The notes beneath the pieces were generated by a model. The model had not been told where the DNA came from. It ran no database searches and saw only the letters and a program-made list of their open reading frames with translations. Positions 26,073 through 34,574 of a stretch of DNA of 64,000 bases are shown one piece after another. The translations under genes were made by a program, and so were the position numbers. Location: assembly GCF_042932805.1 (NCBI RefSeq), contig NZ_CP170633.1:2294001-2358000 (forward strand), in the 5' to 3' direction. Source of the DNA: Ascidiaceihabitans sp029251465 (GTDB lineage Bacteria > Pseudomonadota > Alphaproteobacteria > Rhodobacterales > Rhodobacteraceae). The first letter of the stretch is position 1, and each line of letters opens with the position of its first letter.

Positions 26073-26749
26073 GTCACGGCGTCCAGATAGCTTTGCCAAA
26101 GATCAAGGATCACCTCGTCTTTGGGGTGCTCGGGCTGGGCCCACAGTTCACTTGCGGGGATCGCAACGGCGTACAGCGGCTCGCTGCCTTCGCCCAAACG
26201 ATGCGCACTGCTGTCGGGCAAAACATGCATGCCATGGATCATCACGATCCGCCCTTTGGCACCTGCGGCGTAGGTCGGCAACCGTGTGTGCCCGCCGTCA
26301 ACCATTTGGTTTGCCGCAATTTTTCGGGTTTGAACGGCTTGTCCAACCTCAAATTTGACTGCCACGTCGCTTGGCCGGTCAGCAGGGCCACCGGCGGCCA
26401 ACATGGATGCCACGTTTTCAGGTTTCAGCGCCTTGGGGGCCAAATCGCTGGTCCCGTCGCCTTGAACAGATGCCAGTTCATCGCGCGTCACAATCCCATT
26501 GTCGACGCAAAGGGCTGCGGCCCCGGCCAGCCATTTTTCGTAATACGACATGGCCGCATAATCCTGTGGCGCAAGGCATTCACGCGCATGGCGGCTGATG
26601 TCGATGTTCCATTGCCCCCACGCACCGGTGGACAGAACCAAGGCCAGCGCACGCGCGTGCCAGTCTTCGTGAAAAACCGGATCACTTTCGGGCTCAGGAA
26701 CAACTGCACCGTCGCCAAAGCGCCCGCCCATGTCGTGCACGCGGCTCAT
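26069..26749 (-). CDS. nthB: Nitrile hydratase beta subunit
   Basis: A 226-residue protein starting MSRVHDMGGRFGDGAV, which matches the HDMGG start of beta chains. It also has the helical block DWHARALALVLSTGAWGQWNID and a C-terminal SH3-like barrel (FEVGQAVQTRKI to the end) with HTRLPTYAAGAKGRIV. With NthA it forms the alpha-beta heterodimer. The ATG overlaps the nthA stop by four bases; an upstream in-frame extension reads into nthA and was rejected. Length is normal. Confidence 0.92.
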   Translation of the reverse strand: MSRVHDMGGRFGDGAVVPEPESDPVFHEDWHARALALVLSTGAWGQWNIDISRHARECLAPQDYAAMSYYEKWLAGAAALCVDNGIVTRDELASVQGDGTSDLAPKALKPENVASMLAAGGPADRPSDVAVKFEVGQAVQTRKIAANQMVDGGHTRLPTYAAGAKGRIVMIHGMHVLPDSSAHRLGEGSEPLYAVAIPASELWAQPEHPKDEVILDLWQSYLDAVT

Positions 26750-27354
26750 GGCGCGATCGCCAATCCGGTGCCAATCATGCTGTCGCGGGTGATCAGGGCC
26801 ATCAATCCGGCCTCGTCCATTCCGTCTGTGCCAGCAGGGCGTTGCGGGATCACCAGATAGCGGACTTCGGCGGTCGAATCCCAAACACGCACGGCTGTAC
26901 CCGCTGGCAGTTCAACCCCGAAGTCGGCCAAAACCTTGCGCGGCTCACGCACAGATCGCGCACGATACGCATCAGATTTGTACCATGTTGGCGGGATGCC
27001 CAGCAGCGGCCACGGGTAGCAACTGCACAACGTACACACGATCATGTTGTGCACGTCGTCCGTGTTTTCCACTGCAACCATGTGCTCGCCTTGGCGCCCG
27101 TAATACCCAAGTTCGGACACAACAGCCGTCGCATCCGCCAGCAATGCGGCCTTAAAATCAGGGTCCATCCACGCCTTTGCAACCACATGCGCACCATTGC
27201 GCGGGCCGATCTTGGTCTCGTAGATGTCGATAATTTCATCCAGCGCCGCCGGATCAACCAACCCTTTTTGCGTCAAAATTGTCTCTAGGGCTTTGACGCG
27301 CAAGGCGGGCTCGGGCGGCAAAAGGGAGTGCGGATGTTCATGATCATGGGGCAT
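26746..27354 (-). CDS. nthA: Nitrile hydratase alpha subunit, cobalt type
   Basis: A 202-residue protein that hydrates nitriles to amides. The metal claw is C107-T-L-C110-S-C112 followed by YPWPLLG. Threonine in CTLC is the mark of cobalt-type enzymes, while iron types have CSLC. Other features are a His-rich N-terminus (MPHDHEHPH) and WYKSDAYRARSVREPRKVL. The frame is open 52 codons upstream, but that part overlaps the secG promoter region and is unlike NthA, so ATG 27354 is chosen despite a poor Shine-Dalgarno. No amidase gene lies beside it, so the amide product must be handled elsewhere or exported. Confidence 0.93.
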   Translation of the reverse strand: MPHDHEHPHSLLPPEPALRVKALETILTQKGLVDPAALDEIIDIYETKIGPRNGAHVVAKAWMDPDFKAALLADATAVVSELGYYGRQGEHMVAVENTDDVHNMIVCTLCSCYPWPLLGIPPTWYKSDAYRARSVREPRKVLADFGVELPAGTAVRVWDSTAEVRYLVIPQRPAGTDGMDEAGLMALITRDSMIGTGLAIAP

Positions 27355-27483
27355 GGCGCGATCATGACAAAGGCTGCGCGAATGTCTAGATCGATTTCGC
27401 ACATCCGCGCTCTTGCCCCGCGCACCAAACTTGCATAGATACCCCGCGAAGCGCTCATGCCCGCCCCAAGCCTGCAGGTCCCA

Positions 27484-27852
27484 ATGGAACAAGTCGTAAT
27501 TACCGTCCACCTTCTCCTCGCTCTGGGGCTGATCGCAGTTGTGCTGATGCAGCGCTCCGAAGGGGGCGGCCTTGGTATTGGCGGCGGCGGTGGCGGCGCC
27601 AACAGCGGACGCCCACCGGCAACCGCCCTAGGCAAAGTCACGTGGGTGCTGGCGACAGCGTTCATCATCACCTCGATCTGGCTGACAATTATTGCCGCAC
27701 AAAAATCCGCCGGAACGTCCGTTCTGGACCGTGTTGGCGGCGGATCATCCAGTGCGTCGCAGCCTGCGGATCCAGCATTGCCTGGCCCGGCGGACAGCCT
27801 GTTGCCACCGACGGCGGACGAAAACGCGCCTTTGGTGCCATCTGCCGACTAG
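27484..27852 (+). CDS. secG: Preprotein translocase subunit SecG
   Basis: A 122-residue inner-membrane protein with helix 1 at about 3-22 (VVITVHLLLALGLIAVVLMQ), the RSEGGGLGIGGG turn that defines SecG, helix 2 at about 48-68, and a Ser/Pro-rich cytoplasmic tail. SecG assists SecYE in protein export. An ATG nine codons upstream (27457) is in frame, but MEQVVITVHLL matches relatives and is preferred. It is followed by a strong hairpin and then pyrG. It is divergent from the nitrile hydratase operon. Confidence 0.92.
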   Translation: MEQVVITVHLLLALGLIAVVLMQRSEGGGLGIGGGGGGANSGRPPATALGKVTWVLATAFIITSIWLTIIAAQKSAGTSVLDRVGGGSSSASQPADPALPGPADSLLPPTADENAPLVPSAD

Positions 27853-27882
27853 ACTTCTCTCTTGAGGCCCAGAACTTGAGGT

Positions 27883-27919
27883 AAGCCAGAATTTCGCAAC
27901 ATCATGTTGCGTCTGGCTT
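27883..27919. other. Long hairpin between secG and pyrG
   Basis: AAGCCAGA (27883-27890) pairs fully with TCTGGCTT (27912-27919). After a four-base bulge, CGCAACA (27895-27901) pairs with TGTTGCG (27905-27911), leaving a TCA loop. This gives about 15 pairs. No T-run follows on the plus strand. It could be a transcription or RNA processing signal of secG or a palindromic repeat; it does not fold as a tRNA. Confidence 0.6.
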
Positions 27920-28040
27920 GCCAAACCCACCCGAATCCCAGTAGACTTAAATCCCGTGATGCTGCGAGTTTCGTGTGAAATTCGGCTGGCAAAACTGGTG
28001 GTCTGTTGACCCCATTTTTATCGACGGGAGACTCCATTCT

Positions 28041-29687
28041 ATGGCGCGCTATATCTTTATCACCGGTGGCGTTGTGTCGTCTTTGGGCAAGGGCCTTGCC
28101 TCGGCGGCGTTGGGTGCATTGCTGCAAGCGCGTGGGTTTTCGGTGCGTCTGCGCAAACTTGATCCCTACCTGAATGTCGATCCCGGAACGATGTCCCCGT
28201 TTGAACATGGCGAAGTGTTCGTGACCGATGACGGGGCCGAAACCGACCTTGATCTGGGCCACTACGAACGGTTCACTGGCGTGCCTGCGCGCAACACGGA
28301 TTCTGTCAGCTCGGGGCGCATTTATTCCAACGTTTTGGAAAAAGAACGCCGTGGCGATTATCTGGGCAAGACCATTCAGGTCGTCCCGCATGTCACCAAC
28401 GAAATCAAAGATTTCTTGCACGTCGGCGAAGACGAAGTTGACTTTATGCTGTGCGAAATCGGCGGCACGGTTGGCGACATCGAAGGCTTGCCGTTCTTTG
28501 AGGCGATCCGCCAGTTCAACCACGATTTGCCCCGCGGTCAGTCGATTTTCATGCACCTGACGTTGCTGCCGTATCTGGCCGCCTCGGGCGAGCTGAAAAC
28601 CAAACCGACCCAACACTCGGTCAAAGAATTGCAATCGATCGGCATCGCGCCTGACATTCTGGTGTGCCGCTCTGAACATCCAATTCCCGAAAAAGAGCGC
28701 GAGAAAATCGCCCTGTTTTGCAACGTGCGCAAGGAGGCGGTTGTGGCGGCCTACGATCTGGAAACGATCTATGATGCGCCGTTGGCCTATCACGCGCAGG
28801 GTCTGGATCAAGCGGTCTTGGACGCCTTCCAAATTTCGCCCGCGCCCAAGCCTGATCTGACCGTCTGGAACGACGTGTCTGACCGCGTGAACAACCCCGA
28901 AGGTGCAGTGAATGTTGCCATCGTCGGCAAATACACCCAGCTCGAAGACGCTTACAAATCCATCAAAGAGGCGCTGACCCACGGCGGCATGGCCAACCGG
29001 GTCAAGGTCAACGTAAAGTGGGTCGATGCCGAAGTTTTTGACAGCGCCGATGATGTCGCCCCTGCCCTCGAAGGGTTCCATGCAATCCTCGTGCCCGGCG
29101 GATTTGGCGAACGCGGCACCGAAGGTAAAATCAAGGCCGCGCAATTTGCCCGCGAACGCGGTGTTCCCTACCTTGGCATCTGTTTGGGCATGCAAATGGC
29201 CGTCATCGAGGCGGCGCGCAATGTCGCTGGTATCACCGCTGCCGGTTCTGAAGAATTTGACCACGAGGCGGGCAAGAAGCGTTTTGAACCCGTCGTTTAC
29301 CACCTGAAAGAATGGGTGCAGGGCAACGCCAAAGTCAGCCGCAAAGTTGGCGATGACAAAGGCGGCACTATGCGGTTGGGTGCCTATGACGCGACGCTGA
29401 CCAAGGGCACCAAAGTCGCCGAAGTCTATGGCACAACGTCAATCGACGAACGCCACCGCCACCGCTACGAGGTCGACATCAAGTACCGCAAACAGCTTGA
29501 GGATGCGGGCCTGTGTTTCTCGGGCATGTCGCCTGACGGATCATTGCCCGAAATCGTCGAGTGGCCGGATCATCCGTGGTTTATCGGCGTGCAGTTCCAC
29601 CCCGAATTAAAATCGAAACCATTTGATCCGCACCCGTTGTTCAAGGATTTCGTACGCGCGGCCAAGGAAAACTCGCGTCTCGTGTAA
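28041..29687 (+). CDS. pyrG: CTP synthase
   Basis: A 548-residue enzyme that converts UTP to CTP using glutamine. The synthase domain begins ARYIFITGGVVSSLGKGL, with KLDPYLNVDPGTMSPFEHGEVFVTDDG and EIGGTVGDIEGLPF. The class I amidotransferase domain has the nucleophile C381 in GICLGMQ and the His-Glu pair in VQFHPE near the end. GGGAG lies about nine bases upstream of the ATG at 28041; the in-frame codons further upstream are not PyrG-like. Length is standard. A long antisense frame across it (27849-29303) is a shadow. Confidence 0.97.
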   Translation: MARYIFITGGVVSSLGKGLASAALGALLQARGFSVRLRKLDPYLNVDPGTMSPFEHGEVFVTDDGAETDLDLGHYERFTGVPARNTDSVSSGRIYSNVLEKERRGDYLGKTIQVVPHVTNEIKDFLHVGEDEVDFMLCEIGGTVGDIEGLPFFEAIRQFNHDLPRGQSIFMHLTLLPYLAASGELKTKPTQHSVKELQSIGIAPDILVCRSEHPIPEKEREKIALFCNVRKEAVVAAYDLETIYDAPLAYHAQGLDQAVLDAFQISPAPKPDLTVWNDVSDRVNNPEGAVNVAIVGKYTQLEDAYKSIKEALTHGGMANRVKVNVKWVDAEVFDSADDVAPALEGFHAILVPGGFGERGTEGKIKAAQFARERGVPYLGICLGMQMAVIEAARNVAGITAAGSEEFDHEAGKKRFEPVVYHLKEWVQGNAKVSRKVGDDKGGTMRLGAYDATLTKGTKVAEVYGTTSIDERHRHRYEVDIKYRKQLEDAGLCFSGMSPDGSLPEIVEWPDHPWFIGVQFHPELKSKPFDPHPLFKDFVRAAKENSRLV

Positions 29688-29769
29688 TCGAGGCATTCAA
29701 ACAACGTGCAATTGCAGACAAACTGGCTAAGCTGACCTTATTCAACGCGACTATTGAGTGAGGTCACAA

Positions 29770-30849
29770 ATGCTACGAAAAACCTTTAAACTGCTCCGCT
29801 TGGGTGTGGTTCTGCTGGTCGCTTACCTTATTTTTTGGCCGGTCCAGATTGCGCCCGTGGCATGGGAGGCACCGCCCAGCAAAGGCTACACCGGTGACTA
29901 TTTCCCGAACACCGCGTTAAAATCCATCGAACGGATTGATCTGAACGGTGAAACGGGTCCCGAGGACGCCGCCGAAGGCCCTGATGGCCGTATCTTTATG
30001 GCGTCGCACGGCGGCAAAATTCTGGCCTATGATCCCGTCAAGGGCACCACCTCTGAATTTGCGGATACCGGCGGGCTGCCCTTGGGGATTTCTGCCCTGA
30101 CTGATGGCACAATTGTCGTGGCCGATGCGGCCAAGGGGCTGTTGTCGATCACCCCGAGCGGCGTTGTGTCCGTCCTGACCGACACCGCACCTGACGGCAC
30201 CGCGATTAATTACGCCGATGATCTAGACATCGCGCCGGACGGGTCGATCTACTTCACCGATGCTTCAACCAAATTTGGCGCTGTGGCATTTGGCGGCACG
30301 TTCCCTGCGTCATTCCTCGATTTGATGGAACATGGCGGTCATGGTCGCGTGCTGAAATTTGATCCGGCAACGGGGCAAACCAGCCTTGTGATGGACGGGC
30401 TGAACTTTGCAAACGGGCTGGCGATAAATGCTGCGGGCACACATTTTCTGCTGGTGGAAACCGGTGAATATTCGATCACACGGGTGGCGCTGGATGGCTC
30501 TGATCCGACTACAATCGTTGAAAACACCCCCTGCTTTCCAGACAATATCGCACGCGCCCAAGACGGGACATTCTGGTTTGGCTGCGTAAGCCCGCGTTCC
30601 GAGGATGCCGACAACATGTCGACAAAGCCGTTCCTGCGCAAATTGGTGATGCGCCTGCCCGCGTCCATGCGCCCAGAGGCCACGCGTTACGGGTTGGTTG
30701 TGCACATCGATGAAATCGGCAAGGTATTGGAAACATTACAAGATCCCACTGGCGGCTTTGCATATACCACAGGCCTAATCGAGGCACGCGACGGGACACG
30801 CTACATCACCAGCCTGCGCGAGCCGAACCTTGGGAAACTGGCGCCGTAA
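29770..30849 (+). CDS. Membrane-anchored SMP-30/strictosidine synthase-like beta-propeller protein
   Basis: A 359-residue protein with an N-terminal membrane anchor (about 11-28, LLRLGVVLLVAYLIFWPVQI) and a six-bladed propeller outside. Motifs of the strictosidine synthase/APMAP group include GPEDAAEGPDGRIF, YADDLDIAPDGSIYFTDAS, the loop GGHGRVLKFDPATGQT, and LNFANGLAINAAGTHFLLVETG. Relatives are lactonase or esterase-like hydrolases with varied substrates, so the reaction is not assigned. GAGG precedes the ATG at 29770. It stands alone between pyrG and rlmJ. Confidence 0.83.
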   Translation: MLRKTFKLLRLGVVLLVAYLIFWPVQIAPVAWEAPPSKGYTGDYFPNTALKSIERIDLNGETGPEDAAEGPDGRIFMASHGGKILAYDPVKGTTSEFADTGGLPLGISALTDGTIVVADAAKGLLSITPSGVVSVLTDTAPDGTAINYADDLDIAPDGSIYFTDASTKFGAVAFGGTFPASFLDLMEHGGHGRVLKFDPATGQTSLVMDGLNFANGLAINAAGTHFLLVETGEYSITRVALDGSDPTTIVENTPCFPDNIARAQDGTFWFGCVSPRSEDADNMSTKPFLRKLVMRLPASMRPEATRYGLVVHIDEIGKVLETLQDPTGGFAYTTGLIEARDGTRYITSLREPNLGKLAP

Positions 30850-30891
30850 TTACACATTGCGCGCAGGTGCGATTTGCCGCCATATCGAACA

Positions 30892-31665
30892 ATGCTGAGT
30901 TATCAACACATTTATCACGCCGGAAATCTGGCTGACGTTCACAAACACGCCCTGCTTGCGTGGATGCTGCGCTATCTGACGGCCAAGGACAAACCGCTGA
31001 CCTACATCGAAACCCATGCCGGGCGCGCGGTCTATGATTTGCAGGACGAATATGCGTTAAAAACTGGCGAAGCGGCCCAAGGTATTGCCCGTTTGGAAGG
31101 TAAGTTTGCAGATCATCCTTACGGCGAAACGTTGCAGCAAACCAAAGCCGAGAACGGTGAAACCGCTTATCCCGGATCGCCTATGATTGCCGCGCAATTG
31201 TTGCGTGCCACGGACAAAATCCATCTGGCAGAACTGCATCCAGCCGAACATGCGGCCCTTGATTTCGCCATGTCGCCCTACCCTGTGACCTGCCATTTGA
31301 CGGACGGGTTTGGCATGGCCCATTCGCTAATTCCGCCGACACCGCGACGTGGCATGATGCTGATTGACCCCAGCTATGAGATCAAAACCGACTACGAAAC
31401 CATCCCGCGGGACATCCGAAAATATGCGCGCGCGTGGAACGTCGGGATCATCGCGCTGTGGTATCCGATTTTGACCAATTTCGCGCATTCGGACATGATC
31501 AAAACGCTGTCAGACGATCACCCTGATGCCCTGCGCCACGAGGTCAGATTTGATCCAGCCCGCCCCGGTCACGGCATGGTTGGGTCAGGGATGTTTATTC
31601 TGAACCCGCCCTACGGCGCTGATGCCGAAGCCAAAAGAATTACCAACATTTACAAAGACCTGTGA
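30892..31665 (+). CDS. rlmJ: 23S rRNA (adenine-N6)-methyltransferase RlmJ
   Basis: A 257-residue SAM-dependent methyltransferase. It starts LSYQHIYHAGNLADVHKHA, the RlmJ signature, and has YIETHAGRAVYDL and the catalytic-type DPSYE motif in MMLIDPSYEIKTDY. The family modifies A2030 of 23S rRNA in E. coli. The end FILNPPYGADAE is typical. The chosen ATG at 30892 gives the normal family N-terminus; an alternative start six codons upstream has no support. The next gene follows by 11 bases. Confidence 0.92.
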   Translation: MLSYQHIYHAGNLADVHKHALLAWMLRYLTAKDKPLTYIETHAGRAVYDLQDEYALKTGEAAQGIARLEGKFADHPYGETLQQTKAENGETAYPGSPMIAAQLLRATDKIHLAELHPAEHAALDFAMSPYPVTCHLTDGFGMAHSLIPPTPRRGMMLIDPSYEIKTDYETIPRDIRKYARAWNVGIIALWYPILTNFAHSDMIKTLSDDHPDALRHEVRFDPARPGHGMVGSGMFILNPPYGADAEAKRITNIYKDL

Positions 31666-31676
31666 AAGGAATTGCC

Positions 31677-31973
31677 ATGACTGCCAAAGGATATTGGATC
31701 GCCCATAACGTCGTACATGACGCCGAGGCTTATGATAAATACCGCGCTGCCAATGCAGCAACTTTGGCCGAATACGGTGCCAAATTTCTAGTGCGTGGCG
31801 GAACGCAGGAATTGCGCGAAGGCGCGTGGAACAACCGCACCGTCGTGATCGAATTCGCCAGCTACGCAGACGCGCTCGCGTGTTACGAAAGCAAAGGATA
31901 TCAAGCGGCCAAAGCCTTGCGCGACGCGGTGGCAGACGGCAATTTGATAATTGTTGAAGGCTACGAGGGCTAA
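31677..31973 (+). CDS. DUF1330 family protein
   Basis: A 98-residue cytoplasmic protein with the DUF1330 dimeric alpha-beta barrel pattern: YWIAHNVVHDAEAYDKYRAAN, KFLVRGGTQEL, RTVVIEFASYADALACYES and YQAAKALRDAVADGNLIIVEGY. These are small domains of unknown function related to stress-responsive A/B barrels. AAAGGA lies seven bases before the ATG at 31677. It starts 11 bases after rlmJ, so it is likely co-transcribed with it. Confidence 0.9.
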   Translation: MTAKGYWIAHNVVHDAEAYDKYRAANAATLAEYGAKFLVRGGTQELREGAWNNRTVVIEFASYADALACYESKGYQAAKALRDAVADGNLIIVEGYEG

Positions 31974-31992
31974 ATGTGCTAGCTTCGTCGTT

Positions 31993-32643
31993 ATGAAGCG
32001 ATTTTTATTGGTAATTTTAGCATTTTCCCCGCAAATTTTATGGGCCTGTGACACACCCGTTTGTCAGGTGGATCCCAACAGTTTGGCGCTGACCCAGATC
32101 ATCACATTTGAGGATCAGCAAGCGAATATGGGTCCTGGCCGGTTGTTGAACGATTTGCTGGTGTTGCCGGGGGCGGTTTTTGCCGAACGGTTTCATGGTC
32201 AAACGCTGGCATTCAGCGGCAATCATGATCTGGTTCACGGACCGGCCAACGCCCCCCTGACCCCGTTGGCGGGGCAACCGGGACAGACGATGTCACTGGT
32301 GATGATGGGTCAAAACCGCATGCTAAACGGCTACGGCCCGGCTGCATTTCCACGTCGGGAAGGACAAGGCGAAGGCGCTATTTCTGTGCTGTTTGACGCA
32401 GATCAGCCAGCCCTCGCTTTTGATCTGCGCGGCGGCGAAGGTGGGTTGGCTCAGGTGCAGTTTTTGCGGCGTGACGGCAGCATTATTGTTCAGCTTTCGG
32501 TGCAAAAGGTCAGCGAGTATGCCGTTGGTTTCGAACGCAAAGATGGTGTGCCGGACATTGCGGGTTTTGTGCTGATGAATGTTGATCCTCAGGGCCTTGC
32601 CATCGACAATCTCCGTTTTGGACCGCCTGCACAGCTGAGTTGA
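31993..32643 (+). CDS. Secreted protein of unknown function
   Basis: A 216-residue protein with a signal peptide MKRFLLVILAFSPQILWA and a following CDTPVC; the Cys after the Ala could also be a lipoprotein site, but no proper lipobox is visible. The body is beta-rich: ITFEDQQANMGPGRLLNDLL, PRREGQGEGAISVLFDADQPALAFDLRGGEGG, IAGFVLMNVDPQGLAIDNLRFG. The closing phrase on a named feature being on the surface of a jelly-roll resembles carbohydrate-binding or PEP-CTERM-like ectodomains, without a sorting motif. I do not recognise a named family. It starts 20 bases after the DUF1330 gene. Confidence 0.75.
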   Translation: MKRFLLVILAFSPQILWACDTPVCQVDPNSLALTQIITFEDQQANMGPGRLLNDLLVLPGAVFAERFHGQTLAFSGNHDLVHGPANAPLTPLAGQPGQTMSLVMMGQNRMLNGYGPAAFPRREGQGEGAISVLFDADQPALAFDLRGGEGGLAQVQFLRRDGSIIVQLSVQKVSEYAVGFERKDGVPDIAGFVLMNVDPQGLAIDNLRFGPPAQLS

Positions 32644-32701
32644 CGCAAGGGGCGTGCATTTTCGCTTTGGCGCATGCGTTAACTTGGGTTAAGACTGCTG
32701 G

Positions 32702-33136
32702 ATGTTTGAACGTTTATTCCCCCGCCGCGCGCCCGAATCTCCGAAATTGCCCGAACCCGACGCCCAGTTGGCTTTGGGTGCATTGCTTGTACGTGTTGCC
32801 TTGGCTGACCGCGAATACAAAGCCGAAGAAGTCGCGCAAATCGACCGTATTCTGACTGCGATGTTTGGTCTAAAACCGATCGAGGCTGCCAAATTGCGCG
32901 CCACCTGCGAGGCGTTGGAACGCGACGCGCCCGGCACGCCGGAATTCGCTGACATCCTGCGCGTGGAACTGAATTATCAGCACCGCCATGATCTGGCCGA
33001 GGCCATGTGGAAAGTCGTGCTAGCAGATGGCAAACGCCGCGATATCGAGGAAAGCATGCTGCACCAAATCGAAGGTGCACTTGGGATCACACCAGATGAC
33101 AGCGCCGAAATGCAGGCGGATGCCACGGGGATGTGA
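32702..33136 (+). CDS. TerB-like protein (first of a tandem pair)
   Basis: A 144-residue all-helical protein of the TerB-like group (COG4103 type, from memory). Two repeated acidic helix motifs are visible: VRVALADREYKAEEVAQIDRI and WKVVLADGKRRDIEESMLHQI. The TerB fold binds metal ions through such Asp/Glu residues in some members. No tellurite genes lie nearby. The next gene is a paralogue with the same layout, only 40 bases downstream. Start ATG 32702 follows a gap with no strong Shine-Dalgarno. Confidence 0.82.
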   Translation: MFERLFPRRAPESPKLPEPDAQLALGALLVRVALADREYKAEEVAQIDRILTAMFGLKPIEAAKLRATCEALERDAPGTPEFADILRVELNYQHRHDLAEAMWKVVLADGKRRDIEESMLHQIEGALGITPDDSAEMQADATGM

Positions 33137-33176
33137 TCGCTCTGGTCTTTTCCAAAAGCGCCCATATATTCCCCCC

Positions 33177-33611
33177 ATGTTTGCTGAATTCCTCATGCGC
33201 CTCACGGCCCCCGCCCCTGCCCCGTTGCCTGACACGGATGCGCGTCTTGCGCTGACCGCATTGTTGGTGCGTGTCGCCAAAACCGACGGTTCGTATGACG
33301 CCGATGAAAAGGCGCGCATTGATGCGATTACCGCCCATCGTTACGGGCTGGATCCCGGCAATGTTGCGGCCCTGCGCGCAGATGCAGAACAGTTGGAAAC
33401 CGAAGCGCCAGACACCGTCCGTTTCACCCGCGCGATCAAAGATGCGGTGGATTACGACAACCGTCTTGGCGTGATCGAAGCTCTGTGGCAGGTCGCCCTA
33501 GCCGATGGTGTGCGCAGCGACGAAGAAGACGCAGTGCTGCGCCTCGTTGCGAATCTGTTGGGGGTTTCTGACCGCGACAGCGCCTTGGCCCGCCAGCGCA
33601 TGGGTGGCTAA
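33177..33611 (+). CDS. TerB-like protein (second of a tandem pair)
   Basis: A 144-residue paralogue of the preceding protein, with VRVAKTDGSYDADEKARIDAI and WQVALADGVRSDEEDAVLRLV at matching places, and PLPDTDARLALTALLV at its start matching EPDAQLALGALLV of the first. The frame is open far upstream inside the first gene, but ATG 33177 gives equal length to the paralogue. The two could form a heterodimer or serve different conditions, which is inference. Confidence 0.83.
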   Translation: MFAEFLMRLTAPAPAPLPDTDARLALTALLVRVAKTDGSYDADEKARIDAITAHRYGLDPGNVAALRADAEQLETEAPDTVRFTRAIKDAVDYDNRLGVIEALWQVALADGVRSDEEDAVLRLVANLLGVSDRDSALARQRMGG

Positions 33612-33745
33612 AGCGCCTTCCCTGAGGGCAACTGACCCGTAAAACCCACCTCAGATCACTTTGCACATTGCAAACACACCCGATTTGCCACCTAATCATC
33701 AGCGATGTCCAAAAAACTGCGCCCAAGGCGCAAGTGAGAGCCCAT

Positions 33746-34525
33746 TTGACCGCCAACACCACACCCGTCATCGAAATCAAAAACCTGCACAAAGCCTACG
33801 GCGCTTTGGAGGTGTTGAAAGGCGTCGATATTTCGGCACAACGCGGCGATGTGGTGTCACTGATCGGCTCGTCCGGGTCCGGGAAATCAACACTGCTGCG
33901 GTGCTGTAATCTGCTAGAAGACAGCCAACAGGGCGAGGTCTTGTTCAAAGGCGAACCGGTGACATGGCGCGGCAATGGTCACAATCGCCGCCCCGCTGAC
34001 AGCAAACAGGTGCTGCGCATTCGCACAAACCTGTCGATGGTGTTCCAGCAGTTTAACCTTTGGGCCCACATGAGCATCCTGCAAAACGTGATGGAAGCGC
34101 CGCTAACGGTGCTGAAACGCGACCGCGCCGAAGTCGAAGCATCGGCCCGCGCGTATCTCGAAAAAGTCGGCATTGGCGACAAATGCGACGTGTTTCCAGC
34201 GCAGCTGTCAGGTGGCCAACAACAACGCGCCGCCATTGCACGCGCACTGTGCATGGAACCCGAAGCGCTGCTGTTTGATGAACCCACCAGCGCGCTTGAC
34301 CCTGAACTGGAACAAGAAGTTATTCGCGTGATCAAAGACTTGGCCGCCGAAGGGCGCACCATGCTGATCGTGACGCACGACATGAAATTGGCCGCTGATG
34401 TATCGGATCACGTTGTGTTCCTGCACCAGGGGCTGATCGAAGAACAAGGGCCGCCCGATACGCTATTCGGCGCGCCCAAATCCGAACGACTGCGCGGGTT
34501 TTTGTCAGCAACACAGCCGCAATGA
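33746..34525 (+). CDS. Polar amino acid/amine ABC transporter, ATPase
   Basis: A 259-residue ATPase with Walker A GSSGSGKST, signature LSGGQQQR, Walker B LLFDEPTSALDP and switch VTHDM, of the HisP/ArtP/GlnQ group. The start is uncertain: a TTG at 33746 with GAGAG five bases upstream gives a family-like N-terminus (TANTTPVIEIKNLHKAYG), while a GTG at 33734 and an ATG at 33668 are in frame too. It is the first of eight same-strand genes: ATPase, binding protein, two permeases, then ligases and an oxidase. Confidence 0.9.
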   Translation: MTANTTPVIEIKNLHKAYGALEVLKGVDISAQRGDVVSLIGSSGSGKSTLLRCCNLLEDSQQGEVLFKGEPVTWRGNGHNRRPADSKQVLRIRTNLSMVFQQFNLWAHMSILQNVMEAPLTVLKRDRAEVEASARAYLEKVGIGDKCDVFPAQLSGGQQQRAAIARALCMEPEALLFDEPTSALDPELEQEVIRVIKDLAAEGRTMLIVTHDMKLAADVSDHVVFLHQGLIEEQGPPDTLFGAPKSERLRGFLSATQPQ

Positions 34526-34574
34526 CCCCCTAATCGTAAATAACCACCTAAAAAAACCAACCGGGAGACGACCT

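Noticed and set aside
27853..28040. Possible tRNA between secG and pyrG
   Set aside because: The strong hairpin at 27883-27919 does not extend into a cloverleaf; no T-loop consensus and no CCA-proximal acceptor stem.
27849..29303. 484-codon open frame on the minus strand across pyrG
   Set aside because: It mirrors pyrG codon positions and lacks any recognisable domain; the plus strand encodes an intact CTP synthase.
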